DNA of 64,000 nt, from positions 1-64,000 of the forward strand of contig NZ_NNBJ01000015.1 in assembly GCF_002803085.1 (NCBI RefSeq), read 5' to 3'. The notes under the pieces were generated by a model, which had not been told where the DNA came from, made no database searches, and saw nothing but the letters and a program-made list of their open reading frames with translations. Shown here piece by piece: positions 11,651 through 20,421 of the stretch (the first letter of the stretch is position 1; each line of letters begins with the position of its first letter). This DNA is from Streptomyces sp. CB01201 (GTDB taxonomy: Bacteria > Actinomycetota > Actinomycetes > Streptomycetales > Streptomycetaceae). A program made the position numbers and the translations under genes.

Positions 11651-12309
11651 GCGCGACCCTCGCCCAGGCGGCGCTCACCGCACCGCAGGGCTTCCTGTCG
11701 CCGAGTGGCGTCGAGATCGCCTTCCTCCTGGTCGGCATCGCCACCCTCGGCGCGGCCGTCATGACCGTCACAACCCGGCAGCTGGTGCACGCCGCGCTGT
11801 GGCTGGTCGTGGCGCTCGGCGGCCTGGCCGTCGAATACCTGCTGCTCACGGCCGAGTTCATCGCCTGGGTGCAGGTCCTCATCTACGTCGGTTCGATCGT
11901 CGTGCTCCTCCTGTTCGGCCTGATGCTCACCAAGGCCCCCATCGGCCGCTCCCCGGACGCCGATTCGGGCAACCGCTGGGTGGCCCTGACCGTGGCCGTC
12001 GCCGCCGCCGGGACCCTGGTCTGGGTCGTCGTGGACGCCTTCCGCACCAGCTGGATCGACCTCGACGGACCGGCCCAGGGCTCCACCAAGGTGTCCGGCG
12101 AGATCCTCTTCCGGCACTGGGTGCTGCCTTTCGAGGCGCTGTCCGTACTGCTCCTGGCCGCCCTTGTCGGCGCGATCGTGCTGTCCCGCAAGAGCGCCCC
12201 CGATGACACCCCCGGTGAAGCCTCGGCCGCAGCCGCCCCCGGTGGGCGCTCCGCAGCCGCCCCCGGTGAGCCCTCCGCCGCCGCCCCACCTGAGACGGAG
12301 TCGCGCTGA
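11647..12309 (+). CDS. nuoJ: NADH-quinone oxidoreductase subunit J
   Basis: This 220-residue membrane subunit has five predicted helices. The conserved helix-3 region is present (EYLLLTAEFIAWVQVLIYVG), which contains the pi-bulge tyrosine and glutamate positions. An Ala/Pro/Gly-rich tail follows the last helix. The start and the nuoI stop share ATGA. It forms part of the proton-conducting hydrophilic axis between NuoH and NuoL/M/N. Confidence 0.9.
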   Translation: MSATLAQAALTAPQGFLSPSGVEIAFLLVGIATLGAAVMTVTTRQLVHAALWLVVALGGLAVEYLLLTAEFIAWVQVLIYVGSIVVLLLFGLMLTKAPIGRSPDADSGNRWVALTVAVAAAGTLVWVVVDAFRTSWIDLDGPAQGSTKVSGEILFRHWVLPFEALSVLLLAALVGAIVLSRKSAPDDTPGEASAAAAPGGRSAAAPGEPSAAAPPETESR

Positions 12310-12686
12310 TGCACCTCGCCTATCCCGCCGTGCTCGCCGTCCTCCTGTTCTGCACCGGGCTCTACGGTGTGCTCGCGCGGCGCAACGCGATCCTGGTCCT
12401 GATGTCCGTCGAGCTGATGCTCAACGCCGTCAACCTCAACCTCGTCGCCTTCGACGTCTGGCTGCGCGACACCCTCCACGGCGGCCAGGCGCTCACCCTG
12501 TTCACCATCGCCATCGCCGCCGCCGAGATCGGCATCGGCCTCGCGATCGTGCTCGCGGTGTACCGCAATCGCGGCAGCTCCGACATCGACCGGCTCCGCG
12601 ACACCGCCGAGGGCCCCGACCCGGCCGACCCCGAAGGTCCCGAAGACCCCGCCGCCCCGGCACAGAAGGCTGAGGCCGCCGCGTGA
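12309..12686 (+). CDS. nuoK: NADH-quinone oxidoreductase subunit K
   Basis: This 125-residue subunit has three membrane helices with the buried glutamates in VLMSVELMLNAVNLNL and AAAEIGIGLAIVL. It belongs to the Mrp-antiporter-related MnhC family. The C-terminal ~25 residues are a Pro/Glu/Ala-rich tail beyond the family core of about 100 residues. Its start overlaps the nuoJ stop (TGATG). Confidence 0.92.
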   Translation: MHLAYPAVLAVLLFCTGLYGVLARRNAILVLMSVELMLNAVNLNLVAFDVWLRDTLHGGQALTLFTIAIAAAEIGIGLAIVLAVYRNRGSSDIDRLRDTAEGPDPADPEGPEDPAAPAQKAEAAA

Positions 12687-14683
12687 CCACCACGACCCTC
12701 GCCGTCCTCGTTCCGCTCCTTCCGTTCCTGGGCGCCGCGGCCGGCCTGCTGCTCGGCCGCCGCGCGCCCGGCTTCGTCCGCCCGCTCGCCGTGCTGCCGA
12801 CGTTCGCCGCGTTCGTCCTCGCCGTCGTCGTCGCCGTGGACCAAGGCGGCGGCAAGGCGATCGACGCGGCCACCCGGCTCACCCCGACCGGCTCGGTGCC
12901 GATCGAACTCGCCCTCCACCTGGACGGGTTCGCGGTCCTCGTCGCCGTCCTGGTCGGCCTGGTCGCCACCTGCGTCCAGCTCTACTCCACGGGCTATCTG
13001 CGCGACGACCCGCGCTACACCTCGTACGCCGCACTCGTCTCGCTCTTCACCTCCGCGATGCTGCTCGTCGTCTACTCCGGCGACCTGATGGTGCTCCTGG
13101 TCGGCTGGGAGATCATGGGCATCTGCTCGTACTTCCTGGTCGGCCACTACTGGGAGACTCCCGAGGCGCGGGCCGCCTCGCTGAAGGCCTTCCTGGTCAC
13201 CAAGCTCGGCGACGTCCCCTTCCTCATCGGTCTGTTCGCGCTCGCCACCGACGCCGGCGCGTTCCGGATCACCGGCGTCGTCCAGGCCGCCCTGACCGGC
13301 GGCATCGGGCACCCCACCCTCATCGCCCTGCTGCTGCTCGCGGGCGTGGCCGGCAAGTCCGCCCAGTTCCCGCTGCACACCTGGCTGCCCGACGCGATGG
13401 CCGGCCCGACCCCGGTCTCCGCGCTGATCCACGCGGCGACGATGGTCGCCGCCGGCATCTACTTCGTGGCCCGGCTGCTGCCCGTGTTCGCCGCGTCCGC
13501 CGCCGCGATGACCGTGCTCGCCGTGATGGCCGCGATCACCATGGTCGGCTCGGGCCTCGCCGCGCTCGCCCAGGACGACATCAAGCGCGTCCTCGCGTAC
13601 TCGACCATCGGCCAGCTCGGCTATCTGTCGGGCGCCCTGGCCGTCGGCGACCGCGGCGCCGCCGTCTTCCACCTCCTGTCGCACGGCGCCTTCAAGGCGC
13701 TGCTCTTCCTCGCCGCCGGCGTGGTCATCCACGCGGCCGGCACCAACTCCCTGACCGCCATGTCCCGCATGGACGGCCTGGCCAAGCGCATCCCCGACGC
13801 GTACTGGACGATGACCGTCGCCCTGCTCGCGCTCGCCGCGATCCCGCCCTTCGCCGGCTTCTTCTCCAAGGAGGCCGTCCTGTCCGCCGCCGAGCACACC
13901 GCGCTCGGCGAGAGCCAGATCGCCCCGTCCGGCGCCGGCTGGACCGTGCTGATCGCCGGGCTCCTCACCGCCCTCCTGACCGCCGCGTACGCGACCCGCC
14001 TGTGGCTGCTCGCCTTCCGCGGCAGGGGAGCGGAGGCCCCCGACCACGGTCGTCAGCCGTTCGTCATGAACGCCGTCCTGTGGGTGCTCGCCATCCCCTC
14101 CATCGGTTTCGGTCTCACCGCCGGCTACCTCGGCGACTGGTTCGACGGGCGCGCGCTCACCCCGTCCGTCACCACCGCCGTCCTGTCCACGGGCGTCGCC
14201 CTGGTCGGCGGCCTGGTCACCTACGCGGCCTGGCGCCACACCTCGGCCCTGGCCGCCCGCACCCCGATGGGCGCCGTCGCCGCCCACCCCGAGGGCGACG
14301 GAAGCCTCGTCGAGGAGGAGGCCATCGCCAGCCACACCGAGGTCTACGGCTCCATCGCCTCCGCCCCCGACCCGGCCGACCCGGGCCGTCTCCTGCTCGG
14401 CCCGCTGCACCGCCACGCGGCCACCGGCTTCCACCTGGACGCCGTCTACTCCGCCCTGTTCGTCCGCCCCGTCCTGGCCGCGGCCGGGCTGGTCCGCTTC
14501 CTGGACCGGGAGGTCGTCGAGACGTATGTGCGCGCTGCGGGCGCGGGGCCGCGCTGGCTCGGCCGGGCCGTGCGCCGGGCGCAGAACGGCAATGTGCAGA
14601 GCTACCTCAGCGCGCTGCTGGCCGGCTCACTCGTCCTGGCGGCCGCCGTGGTCGTCCTTGCCAACGTCACCGCGGGGTCCTGA
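12683..14683 (+). CDS. nuoL: NADH-quinone oxidoreductase subunit L
   Basis: This 666-residue antiporter-like proton-pumping subunit has the signature HTWLPDAMAGPTPVSALIHA in the middle, the conserved Glu in LLVGWEIMGICSYFLVGHYW and the Lys of DIKRVLAYSTIGQLGY. The C-terminal lateral helix region is present at the end. The length is normal for NuoL (about 610-660). The GTG start overlaps nuoK by 4 bp. Confidence 0.94.
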   Translation: MTTTTLAVLVPLLPFLGAAAGLLLGRRAPGFVRPLAVLPTFAAFVLAVVVAVDQGGGKAIDAATRLTPTGSVPIELALHLDGFAVLVAVLVGLVATCVQLYSTGYLRDDPRYTSYAALVSLFTSAMLLVVYSGDLMVLLVGWEIMGICSYFLVGHYWETPEARAASLKAFLVTKLGDVPFLIGLFALATDAGAFRITGVVQAALTGGIGHPTLIALLLLAGVAGKSAQFPLHTWLPDAMAGPTPVSALIHAATMVAAGIYFVARLLPVFAASAAAMTVLAVMAAITMVGSGLAALAQDDIKRVLAYSTIGQLGYLSGALAVGDRGAAVFHLLSHGAFKALLFLAAGVVIHAAGTNSLTAMSRMDGLAKRIPDAYWTMTVALLALAAIPPFAGFFSKEAVLSAAEHTALGESQIAPSGAGWTVLIAGLLTALLTAAYATRLWLLAFRGRGAEAPDHGRQPFVMNAVLWVLAIPSIGFGLTAGYLGDWFDGRALTPSVTTAVLSTGVALVGGLVTYAAWRHTSALAARTPMGAVAAHPEGDGSLVEEEAIASHTEVYGSIASAPDPADPGRLLLGPLHRHAATGFHLDAVYSALFVRPVLAAAGLVRFLDREVVETYVRAAGAGPRWLGRAVRRAQNGNVQSYLSALLAGSLVLAAAVVVLANVTAGS

Positions 14684-14686
14684 GCC

Positions 14687-16261
14687 GTGATCGATATCAG
14701 CGAGTCCGTGATGCAGTTCCTTCTGGCGTTCATCGTCGTCGTCCCCCTCATCGGCGCCGTCGCCGCCCTGCTCCCCGCCCCGCCCGGGCTCCGGGGCAGG
14801 AGCCCCGACCAGGCCGTGCTCCGCCACGGCGTGACCGTGACCGGCGTGATCCTGGTCGCCGCGATCGTCCTCGCGCTCGGCTTCGACCGCGGCCATCCGT
14901 CGAAGATGCAGGCCACGACGGACATCCAGTGGATCCCGGCGCTGAACATCCACCTCCACCTCGGCATCGACGGCATCTCCCTCCCCCTCCTCGTCCTGAC
15001 CGCGCTGCTGACCTTCCTCTGCGCGCTGTACAGCTACTTCAAGATGCCGTCCGGCCCCGGCCCGAAGGCGTTCGTCGCGCTCCTGCTCGTCCTGGAGTCC
15101 GGCACCCTCGCCACCTTCGCCGTCCTCGACCTCGTGCTGTTCTTCCTCGCGTTCGAGATGGTCCTCATCCCGATGTACTTCCTGATCGCCCGCTGGGGCG
15201 GGGCCGAAAGGACCGCCGCCGCCTGGAAGTTCATCCTCTACACCCTGCTCGGCTCCGTCGTCATGCTGCTCGGCCTGCTCCTGATCGGGCTCAAGGCGGG
15301 CACCTTCGACATGGTGGCACTCGCCACTGACAACGGCCGGGGGCTGACCACGTCCGTGCAGGTCATCGCCGTTCTGGCGATCGGGATCGGGCTCGCGGTC
15401 AAGACCCCGATGTTCCCCCTGCACAGCTGGCTGCCGGACGCCCACACCGCCGCCCCGACCGTCGGCTCGGTGCTGCTGGCCGGCGTCCTCCTGAAGATGG
15501 GCACGTACGGGTTCGTGCGCATCGTGCTGCCGATCGCCCCGCACGGCATGCACACCTTCGCGCCGTATCTGGCCGCCTTCGCCGTCGCCGGGATCATCTA
15601 CGGTTCGCTGGCCTGCCTCGCGCTCGCCAAGCAGGGCAACAAGGGCGACCTGAAGCGGCTCATCGCGTACTCCTCCGTCGGCCACATGGGCTTCGTGCTG
15701 CTCGGCATCGCCTCGATGACCCCGACCGGCGTGAACGGCGCGCTGTTCGCCAACATCGCCCACGGCCTCATCACGGGCCTGCTGTTCTTCCTGGTCGGCG
15801 CCCTCAAGGACCGCTACGGAACCGCCGACCTCGACACCCTGGCCGGCGCCACCGGGGCCGCCCTGTACGGCAGGGCGCCACGCCTGGGCGGGCTCCTCGC
15901 CTTCGCGGCCGTCGCCTCCCTCGGGCTGCCCGGACTCGCCGGGTTCTGGGGCGAGATGCTCGCGATGTTCGGCGCCTTCGACCCGGCGGCCGGCCTCAGC
16001 CGCCCCGCCTTCCTCACCTTCGTGGCGATCGCCGCCCTCGGCACCCTGCTCACCGCCGCGTACCTGCTGGTCGTCGTGCGCCGGGTCTGCATGGGCGGCA
16101 AGCCGAGCGAAGGCCCGCAGCTCGCCGACATCCAGGGCTACGAGTTCGCCGCCTGGAGCCCGCTCGTCGCGCTCACCGTCCTCGCCGGGCTCTGGCCCGC
16201 GGTCCTCCTCGGCCTGACCGACCCGGCCGTCCAGAAGCTCCTCGCAGGAGGCAAGTCGTGA
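14687..16261 (+). CDS. nuoM: NADH-quinone oxidoreductase subunit M
   Basis: This 524-residue antiporter-like subunit shows MFPLHSWLPDAHTAAPTVGS, the glutamate in FLAFEMVLIPMYFLIARWGG and the DLKRLIAYSSVGHMGF lysine. The length is normal for NuoM. The GTG at 14687 lies 3 bp after the nuoL stop, so translation is probably coupled. Confidence 0.94.
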   Translation: MIDISESVMQFLLAFIVVVPLIGAVAALLPAPPGLRGRSPDQAVLRHGVTVTGVILVAAIVLALGFDRGHPSKMQATTDIQWIPALNIHLHLGIDGISLPLLVLTALLTFLCALYSYFKMPSGPGPKAFVALLLVLESGTLATFAVLDLVLFFLAFEMVLIPMYFLIARWGGAERTAAAWKFILYTLLGSVVMLLGLLLIGLKAGTFDMVALATDNGRGLTTSVQVIAVLAIGIGLAVKTPMFPLHSWLPDAHTAAPTVGSVLLAGVLLKMGTYGFVRIVLPIAPHGMHTFAPYLAAFAVAGIIYGSLACLALAKQGNKGDLKRLIAYSSVGHMGFVLLGIASMTPTGVNGALFANIAHGLITGLLFFLVGALKDRYGTADLDTLAGATGAALYGRAPRLGGLLAFAAVASLGLPGLAGFWGEMLAMFGAFDPAAGLSRPAFLTFVAIAALGTLLTAAYLLVVVRRVCMGGKPSEGPQLADIQGYEFAAWSPLVALTVLAGLWPAVLLGLTDPAVQKLLAGGKS

Positions 16262-17877
16262 CCCCCGACGTCACCACCGCGGCGGCCGGCACCGCAAGCC
16301 TGGTCCAGTCCGTCGACTGGGTCGCGATCGCGCCGCCCCTGATCGCCGCCGCGGTGGCCCTGGTCGTGCTGCTCGCCGATCTGTTCCTGCCGCCCGCGCG
16401 CAAGCCGCTGCTCGGCTGGATCACGATCGCGGGCCTGGTCGCGGCGCTCGCCGCGCTGGTGCCGCTGCGCACCGGCAGCCGCTCCACGTTCTGCCTGACC
16501 GCCAACCCGGACGCGTGCAGCTACACCGCCGACCAGTTCGCCTTCGTCATCCAGGCCCTGGTCCTCGGCGGCGCCCTGCTCACCGCGCTGCTCTCGATGA
16601 AGGACACCGAGGAGAAGCTCCCGGCGGGCGAGTTCTGGTTCCTGCTGCTGTCCTCGGCGGCCGGCGCGGCCCTGCTGCCCGCCGCCCGCGACCTGGCCAC
16701 CCTCGTCGTCGCCCTGGAGGTCGCCTCGCTGCCGGCCTTCGCGCTGGTCGGCCTCAAGCGCGGCGACCGGCTGTCCTCCGAGGCGGCCCTGAAGTTCTTC
16801 CTCTCCTCGGTCACCGCCACCGCCGTGATGCTGCTCGGCGTCAGCTTCGTGTACGCGGCCACCGGCACCCTGCACCTCACGGAGATCGCCACCAGGCTCG
16901 CGGACGTGCCCGGTCAGCTGGGCACGGTCGCCGAGACCGGAGTGGTGCTGACCCTGGTCGGCTTCGCCTTCAAGACGGCCGCCGCGCCCTTCCACTTCTG
17001 GGTGCCCGACACCTATGTGGGCGCGCCGCTGCCGGTCGCCGCCTATCTGTCCGTCGTCGGCAAGGCAGTCGGCTTCTCCGGACTCATCCTGGTGACCGTC
17101 ATCGCCTTCCCCGCGTACGCCGACGTGTGGGGTCCGGCGCTCGCGGTGCTCGCCGCGCTGACCATGACCATCGGCAACGCGGCCGCCGTGCGCCAGGCCG
17201 CGAGCCGCGCCCACAGCGCGGTCCGGCTGCTCGCCTGGTCCTCGGTGGGCCAGGCCGGCTACCTCCTGGTGCCGATCGCGGCCGCCGCGTACTCCGGCGA
17301 CGACAAGGTCGGCGCCACCGTCGCGTACGCCCTGATGTACGCCGTCGTGAACCTGGGCGCCTTCGCGGTGGCCGCCCTGGTCGCCCGCGGCAAGCCGCTG
17401 AACCGCCTCACCGACTACCGGGGCCTGTACGCCGAGCGCCCCCTGGCGGCCCTGGCGCTCGCCTTCTTCCTGCTGTGCCTGGCCGGTCTGCCGCCGGGCA
17501 TCATCGGCCTGTTCGCCAAGGTCACCGTGTTCTCGGCGGCCGTGGACGCGGGGCTCGGCTGGCTGGCGGTCGTCATGGCCGTCAACGTCGTCGTCGCCCT
17601 GTACTACTACCTGCGCTGGACCGCGATCCTGTTCCGCTCGCCGGAGAGCGCCGACGAGCCGTCCGAGGCGGCGGGGGAGCCCTCCGGGACCGCCGGGACC
17701 GCCGGGACCGCCGGGACCTCCGAGATCCCCGAGATCCCCGAGATCCCCGTGCGGCCCGTACGCTCCCGCGTCCCGGCGCCCCTCGCGGTCGCCATCGCGC
17801 TCACCGCGATCGCCGGCGTCGTCCTGTCGGGCCTGCCCCAACTCGCCCTGCACTTCGCCTCGGTGACCCTCTTCTGA
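16258..17877 (+). CDS. nuoN: NADH-quinone oxidoreductase subunit N
   Basis: This 539-residue antiporter-like subunit has FHFWVPDTYVGAPLPVAAYL and the preceding Lys of AFKTAAAPFH, the equivalent of the pumping motifs. It is the last gene of the operon. Between the penultimate and last helices a loop near residues 465-500 contains short repeats (GTA three times, EIP three times), matching the disordered tails of other subunits in this cluster. The GTG start overlaps nuoM by 4 bp. Confidence 0.93.
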   Translation: MTPDVTTAAAGTASLVQSVDWVAIAPPLIAAAVALVVLLADLFLPPARKPLLGWITIAGLVAALAALVPLRTGSRSTFCLTANPDACSYTADQFAFVIQALVLGGALLTALLSMKDTEEKLPAGEFWFLLLSSAAGAALLPAARDLATLVVALEVASLPAFALVGLKRGDRLSSEAALKFFLSSVTATAVMLLGVSFVYAATGTLHLTEIATRLADVPGQLGTVAETGVVLTLVGFAFKTAAAPFHFWVPDTYVGAPLPVAAYLSVVGKAVGFSGLILVTVIAFPAYADVWGPALAVLAALTMTIGNAAAVRQAASRAHSAVRLLAWSSVGQAGYLLVPIAAAAYSGDDKVGATVAYALMYAVVNLGAFAVAALVARGKPLNRLTDYRGLYAERPLAALALAFFLLCLAGLPPGIIGLFAKVTVFSAAVDAGLGWLAVVMAVNVVVALYYYLRWTAILFRSPESADEPSEAAGEPSGTAGTAGTAGTSEIPEIPEIPVRPVRSRVPAPLAVAIALTAIAGVVLSGLPQLALHFASVTLF

Positions 17878-17881
17878 CGGA

Positions 17882-17910
17882 CCCGCGCCCGCCCACGGGC
17901 GCGCGCGGGG
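17882..17910 (+). terminator. possible nuo operon terminator
   Basis: A GC-only hairpin (cccgcgcccg pairing with cgggcgcg-type sequence) begins a few bases after the nuoN stop. It has no U run, so it is only a candidate. Confidence 0.4.
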
Positions 17911-18083
17911 CGTGCCGGAGACGACGTGCCCTCTTGCGGCCGCCGCCGCGTTGTGGCGAGCCTGGAGCGAGGGCACGGTTTGGTGCGCAGGTGCTGGAGC
18001 AGGCACTGTCGTACGCGCACACCCGGGCGCGTACGCGTGTACGACAGCGCGGATCCAGACGAGACACATCAGGGAGCAGAGCG

Positions 18084-18542
18084 GTGCTGAGCGGGTTCAA
18101 GGACTTCATCCTGCGCGGGAACATAGTCACGATGGCGGTCGGTCTGGCCGTCGGATCGGCGTTCACCGCGGTGGTCACGGGCTTCAGCACCGCGTTCATC
18201 ACCCCGCTGATCGGCCTGGCGACCCGCTCGACCGGCGACTTCAGCACGGCGACCTTCACCGCCCAGGGCGTGACGTTCCCGTACGGCAAGTTCGTCGGCG
18301 CGGCCATCGCCTTCGTGATCACCGCTGCCGTGCTGTACTTCATCGTCGTCGTGCCCATGATGAAGGTGCAGGCCCGCTTCGACCGCAAGGACAAGCCGGT
18401 CGACATCAAGGCCGCGCTGCGCGACTGCCCGCGCTGCTACTCGCAGATCCCCGGCATCGCCAGCCGCTGCTCGTACTGCACCAGCGAGATCGAGCCCGAC
18501 GAGGCGGCCCTGGAGATGGCCGGGCTGCCCGCGCAGCGCTGA
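18084..18542 (+). CDS. mscL: large-conductance mechanosensitive channel with zinc-ribbon-like tail
   Basis: This 152-residue channel opens under membrane tension to release solutes during hypo-osmotic shock. The family N-terminus (SGFKDFILRGNIVTMAVGLAVG) and two membrane helices are present. The C-terminal ~45 residues, after the normal cytoplasmic bundle, contain CPRCYSQIPGIASRCSYC. This is two CxxC pairs spaced like a small zinc ribbon and is absent from E. coli MscL. The GTG at 18084 follows AGGGAG, and the long upstream frame is not coding. The gene stands alone, about 200 bp after nuoN. Confidence 0.92.
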   Translation: MLSGFKDFILRGNIVTMAVGLAVGSAFTAVVTGFSTAFITPLIGLATRSTGDFSTATFTAQGVTFPYGKFVGAAIAFVITAAVLYFIVVVPMMKVQARFDRKDKPVDIKAALRDCPRCYSQIPGIASRCSYCTSEIEPDEAALEMAGLPAQR

Positions 18543-18689
18543 GCCCGCCCCGTACGGCGTAACGCGCCCTCCAGCGCGCACAAGGGAACCCGCGTCCCCC
18601 GCCTGGCGTTGACCAGTACGGGAGGGTCCACTGGACAGTGGAAGGACCACCAGCGATGGCTCCCCACCGCACCACTTGGAGGGCGTACC

Positions 18690-19553
18690 GTGCACCGCCG
18701 GCACAACGGGCTGAGGACAGCTGTCCTCCTCGGAGGACTGTCCGCGCTCATCATCGTCATCGGAAGCTTCTTCGGCCGCACCGGGCTGATCGTCGCGGTT
18801 CTGATTGCCCTTGGCACCAATGCCTACGCGTACTGGAACAGCGACAAGCTGGCCCTGCGCGCCATGCGGGCCCGCCCGGTCAGCGAGTTCGAGGCCCCGG
18901 CCCTGTACCGGATGGTCCGCGAGCTCTCGACGCAGGCCCGCCAGCCCATGCCCCGGCTGTACATCTCGCCCACGCAGGCCCCCAACGCGTTCGCGACGGG
19001 CCGCAACCCGCGCAACGCGGCCGTCTGCTGCACGGAGGGGATCATGCAGATCCTCGACGAGCGGGAGCTGCGGGGCGTGATCGGGCACGAACTGAGCCAT
19101 GTCTACAACCGGGACATCCTGATCTCCTCGGTGGCCGGCGCGCTCGCCTCGGTGATCATGTTCCTGGTCAACTTCGCCTGGCTGATCCCCGTCGGCCGCT
19201 CCAACGACGACGAGGGCCCCGGCATCTTCGGCATGCTCCTGATCATGATCCTGGGCCCGCTCGCGGCCTCGGTCATCCAGCTCGCGATCAGCCGCTCCCG
19301 CGAATACGAGGCGGACGCGTCCGGCGCCCAGCTCACCGGTGATCCACTGGCCCTGGCCAGCGCGCTGCGCAAGCTCGAAGCGGGCACCCAGCAGCTGCCG
19401 CTGCCGCCCGAGCCGCGCATCGAGACGGCCAGCCACATGATGATCGCGAACCCCTTCCGCCCCGGTCAGGGAGTGTCCAAGCTGTTCTCGACCCACCCGC
19501 CGATGGCGGAACGCATCACCCGACTCGAACAGATGGCAGGTCGCCGCCCGTGA
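18690..19553 (+). CDS. htpX: HtpX-type membrane zinc metalloprotease
   Basis: This 287-residue M48-family membrane protease is thought to remove damaged membrane proteins. Two N-terminal helices precede the catalytic motif HELSH (GVIGHELSHVYNRD), and the third zinc ligand is in SREYEADASGAQL. A further pair of helices lies between. I chose the GTG at 18690 because a GGAGGG ribosome site lies 8 nt upstream; the in-frame ATG at 18609 gives an uncharacteristic leader. The stop overlaps the next gene by 4 bp. Confidence 0.93.
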   Translation: MHRRHNGLRTAVLLGGLSALIIVIGSFFGRTGLIVAVLIALGTNAYAYWNSDKLALRAMRARPVSEFEAPALYRMVRELSTQARQPMPRLYISPTQAPNAFATGRNPRNAAVCCTEGIMQILDERELRGVIGHELSHVYNRDILISSVAGALASVIMFLVNFAWLIPVGRSNDDEGPGIFGMLLIMILGPLAASVIQLAISRSREYEADASGAQLTGDPLALASALRKLEAGTQQLPLPPEPRIETASHMMIANPFRPGQGVSKLFSTHPPMAERITRLEQMAGRRP

Positions 19554-19942
19554 AGACAATCCTGAACGTCATCTGGCTGATCCTGTGCGGCTTCTGGATG
19601 TTCCTGGGCTACCTGCTGGCGGGCGTCCTGCTGTGCGTCACCATCATCGGCATCCCGTTCGGCATAGCGGCGTTCCGCATCGGCGTGTACGCCCTCTGGC
19701 CGTTCGGCTACACGGTCGTCGACCGGCAGGGCGCGGGCGCGCCCTCGTGCGTCGGCAACGTCCTGTGGCTGGTGCTCGCCGGCTGGTGGCTGGCGCTCGG
19801 CCACATCGTCACGGGCATCGCGCTGTGCGTCACGATCATCGGCATCCCGCTGGGCATCGCCAACTTCAAGCTGCTCCCGGTGTCGCTGCTGCCCCTGGGC
19901 AAGGAGATCGTCCGCACGGACGAGCCGTTCGCCGCGCGCTGA
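19550..19942 (+). CDS. YccF-family inner membrane protein
   Basis: This 130-residue protein has two internal copies of the YccF unit; LCVTIIGIPFGIAAF and LCVTIIGIPLGIANF mark each. Each unit has paired membrane segments. The function of the family is not established. It is translationally coupled to htpX (GTGA overlap), suggesting a shared membrane-stress role; that link is inference. Confidence 0.88.
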   Translation: MKTILNVIWLILCGFWMFLGYLLAGVLLCVTIIGIPFGIAAFRIGVYALWPFGYTVVDRQGAGAPSCVGNVLWLVLAGWWLALGHIVTGIALCVTIIGIPLGIANFKLLPVSLLPLGKEIVRTDEPFAAR

Positions 19943-20126
19943 GGGGCGAGCGGGACGGCAGCCTGCCGCGGGCCGTCGGGGGCGGCCCCTGTGGCCTGCG
20001 CCGCACCCTGAAGCGAGGCGCAACCGTGCGTGCCGCGACGGCGTCTTCCCCGACGACCGAATGGTTGCGGGGTTACGCAATACGGCAGATGCCCCGCGCA
20101 GCGCGTACGAAAGGCAGGTTCCCGGA

Positions 20127-20396
20127 ATGGGCATCTTCAGCTGGATCGTTCTCGGCCTGCTCGCCGGGGTGATCGCCAAGGTCCTGCTCCCCGGCCGCGA
20201 CCCGGGCGGACTGATCGGCACGACCCTCATCGGTATCGCGGGAGCGTTCGTCGGCGGCTGGATATCGGCCCGCTGGCTGGACCGCCCGATCGCCAACCAC
20301 TTCTACGACGGCGCCACTTGGGCGGCCGCGATCGGCGGCTCGCTGGTGCTGCTGATCATCTACCGCATCCTGTTCGGCAATTCACGCAGCCGCTGA
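20127..20396 (+). CDS. GlsB/YeaQ/YmgE-family small membrane protein
   Basis: This 89-residue, mostly hydrophobic protein has three membrane segments and the family motif LGLLAGVIAKVLLPGRDPGG near the start. The last hydrophobic stretch ends in IIYRILFG. Members are stress-linked transglycosylase-associated membrane proteins of unclear mechanism. The ATG at 20127 gives the standard family length; a longer GTG start at 20061 has no similarity to the family. Confidence 0.88.
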   Translation: MGIFSWIVLGLLAGVIAKVLLPGRDPGGLIGTTLIGIAGAFVGGWISARWLDRPIANHFYDGATWAAAIGGSLVLLIIYRILFGNSRSR

Positions 20397-20421
20397 CCAA
20401 CCGGCCACCGCGGCAAGGCGG

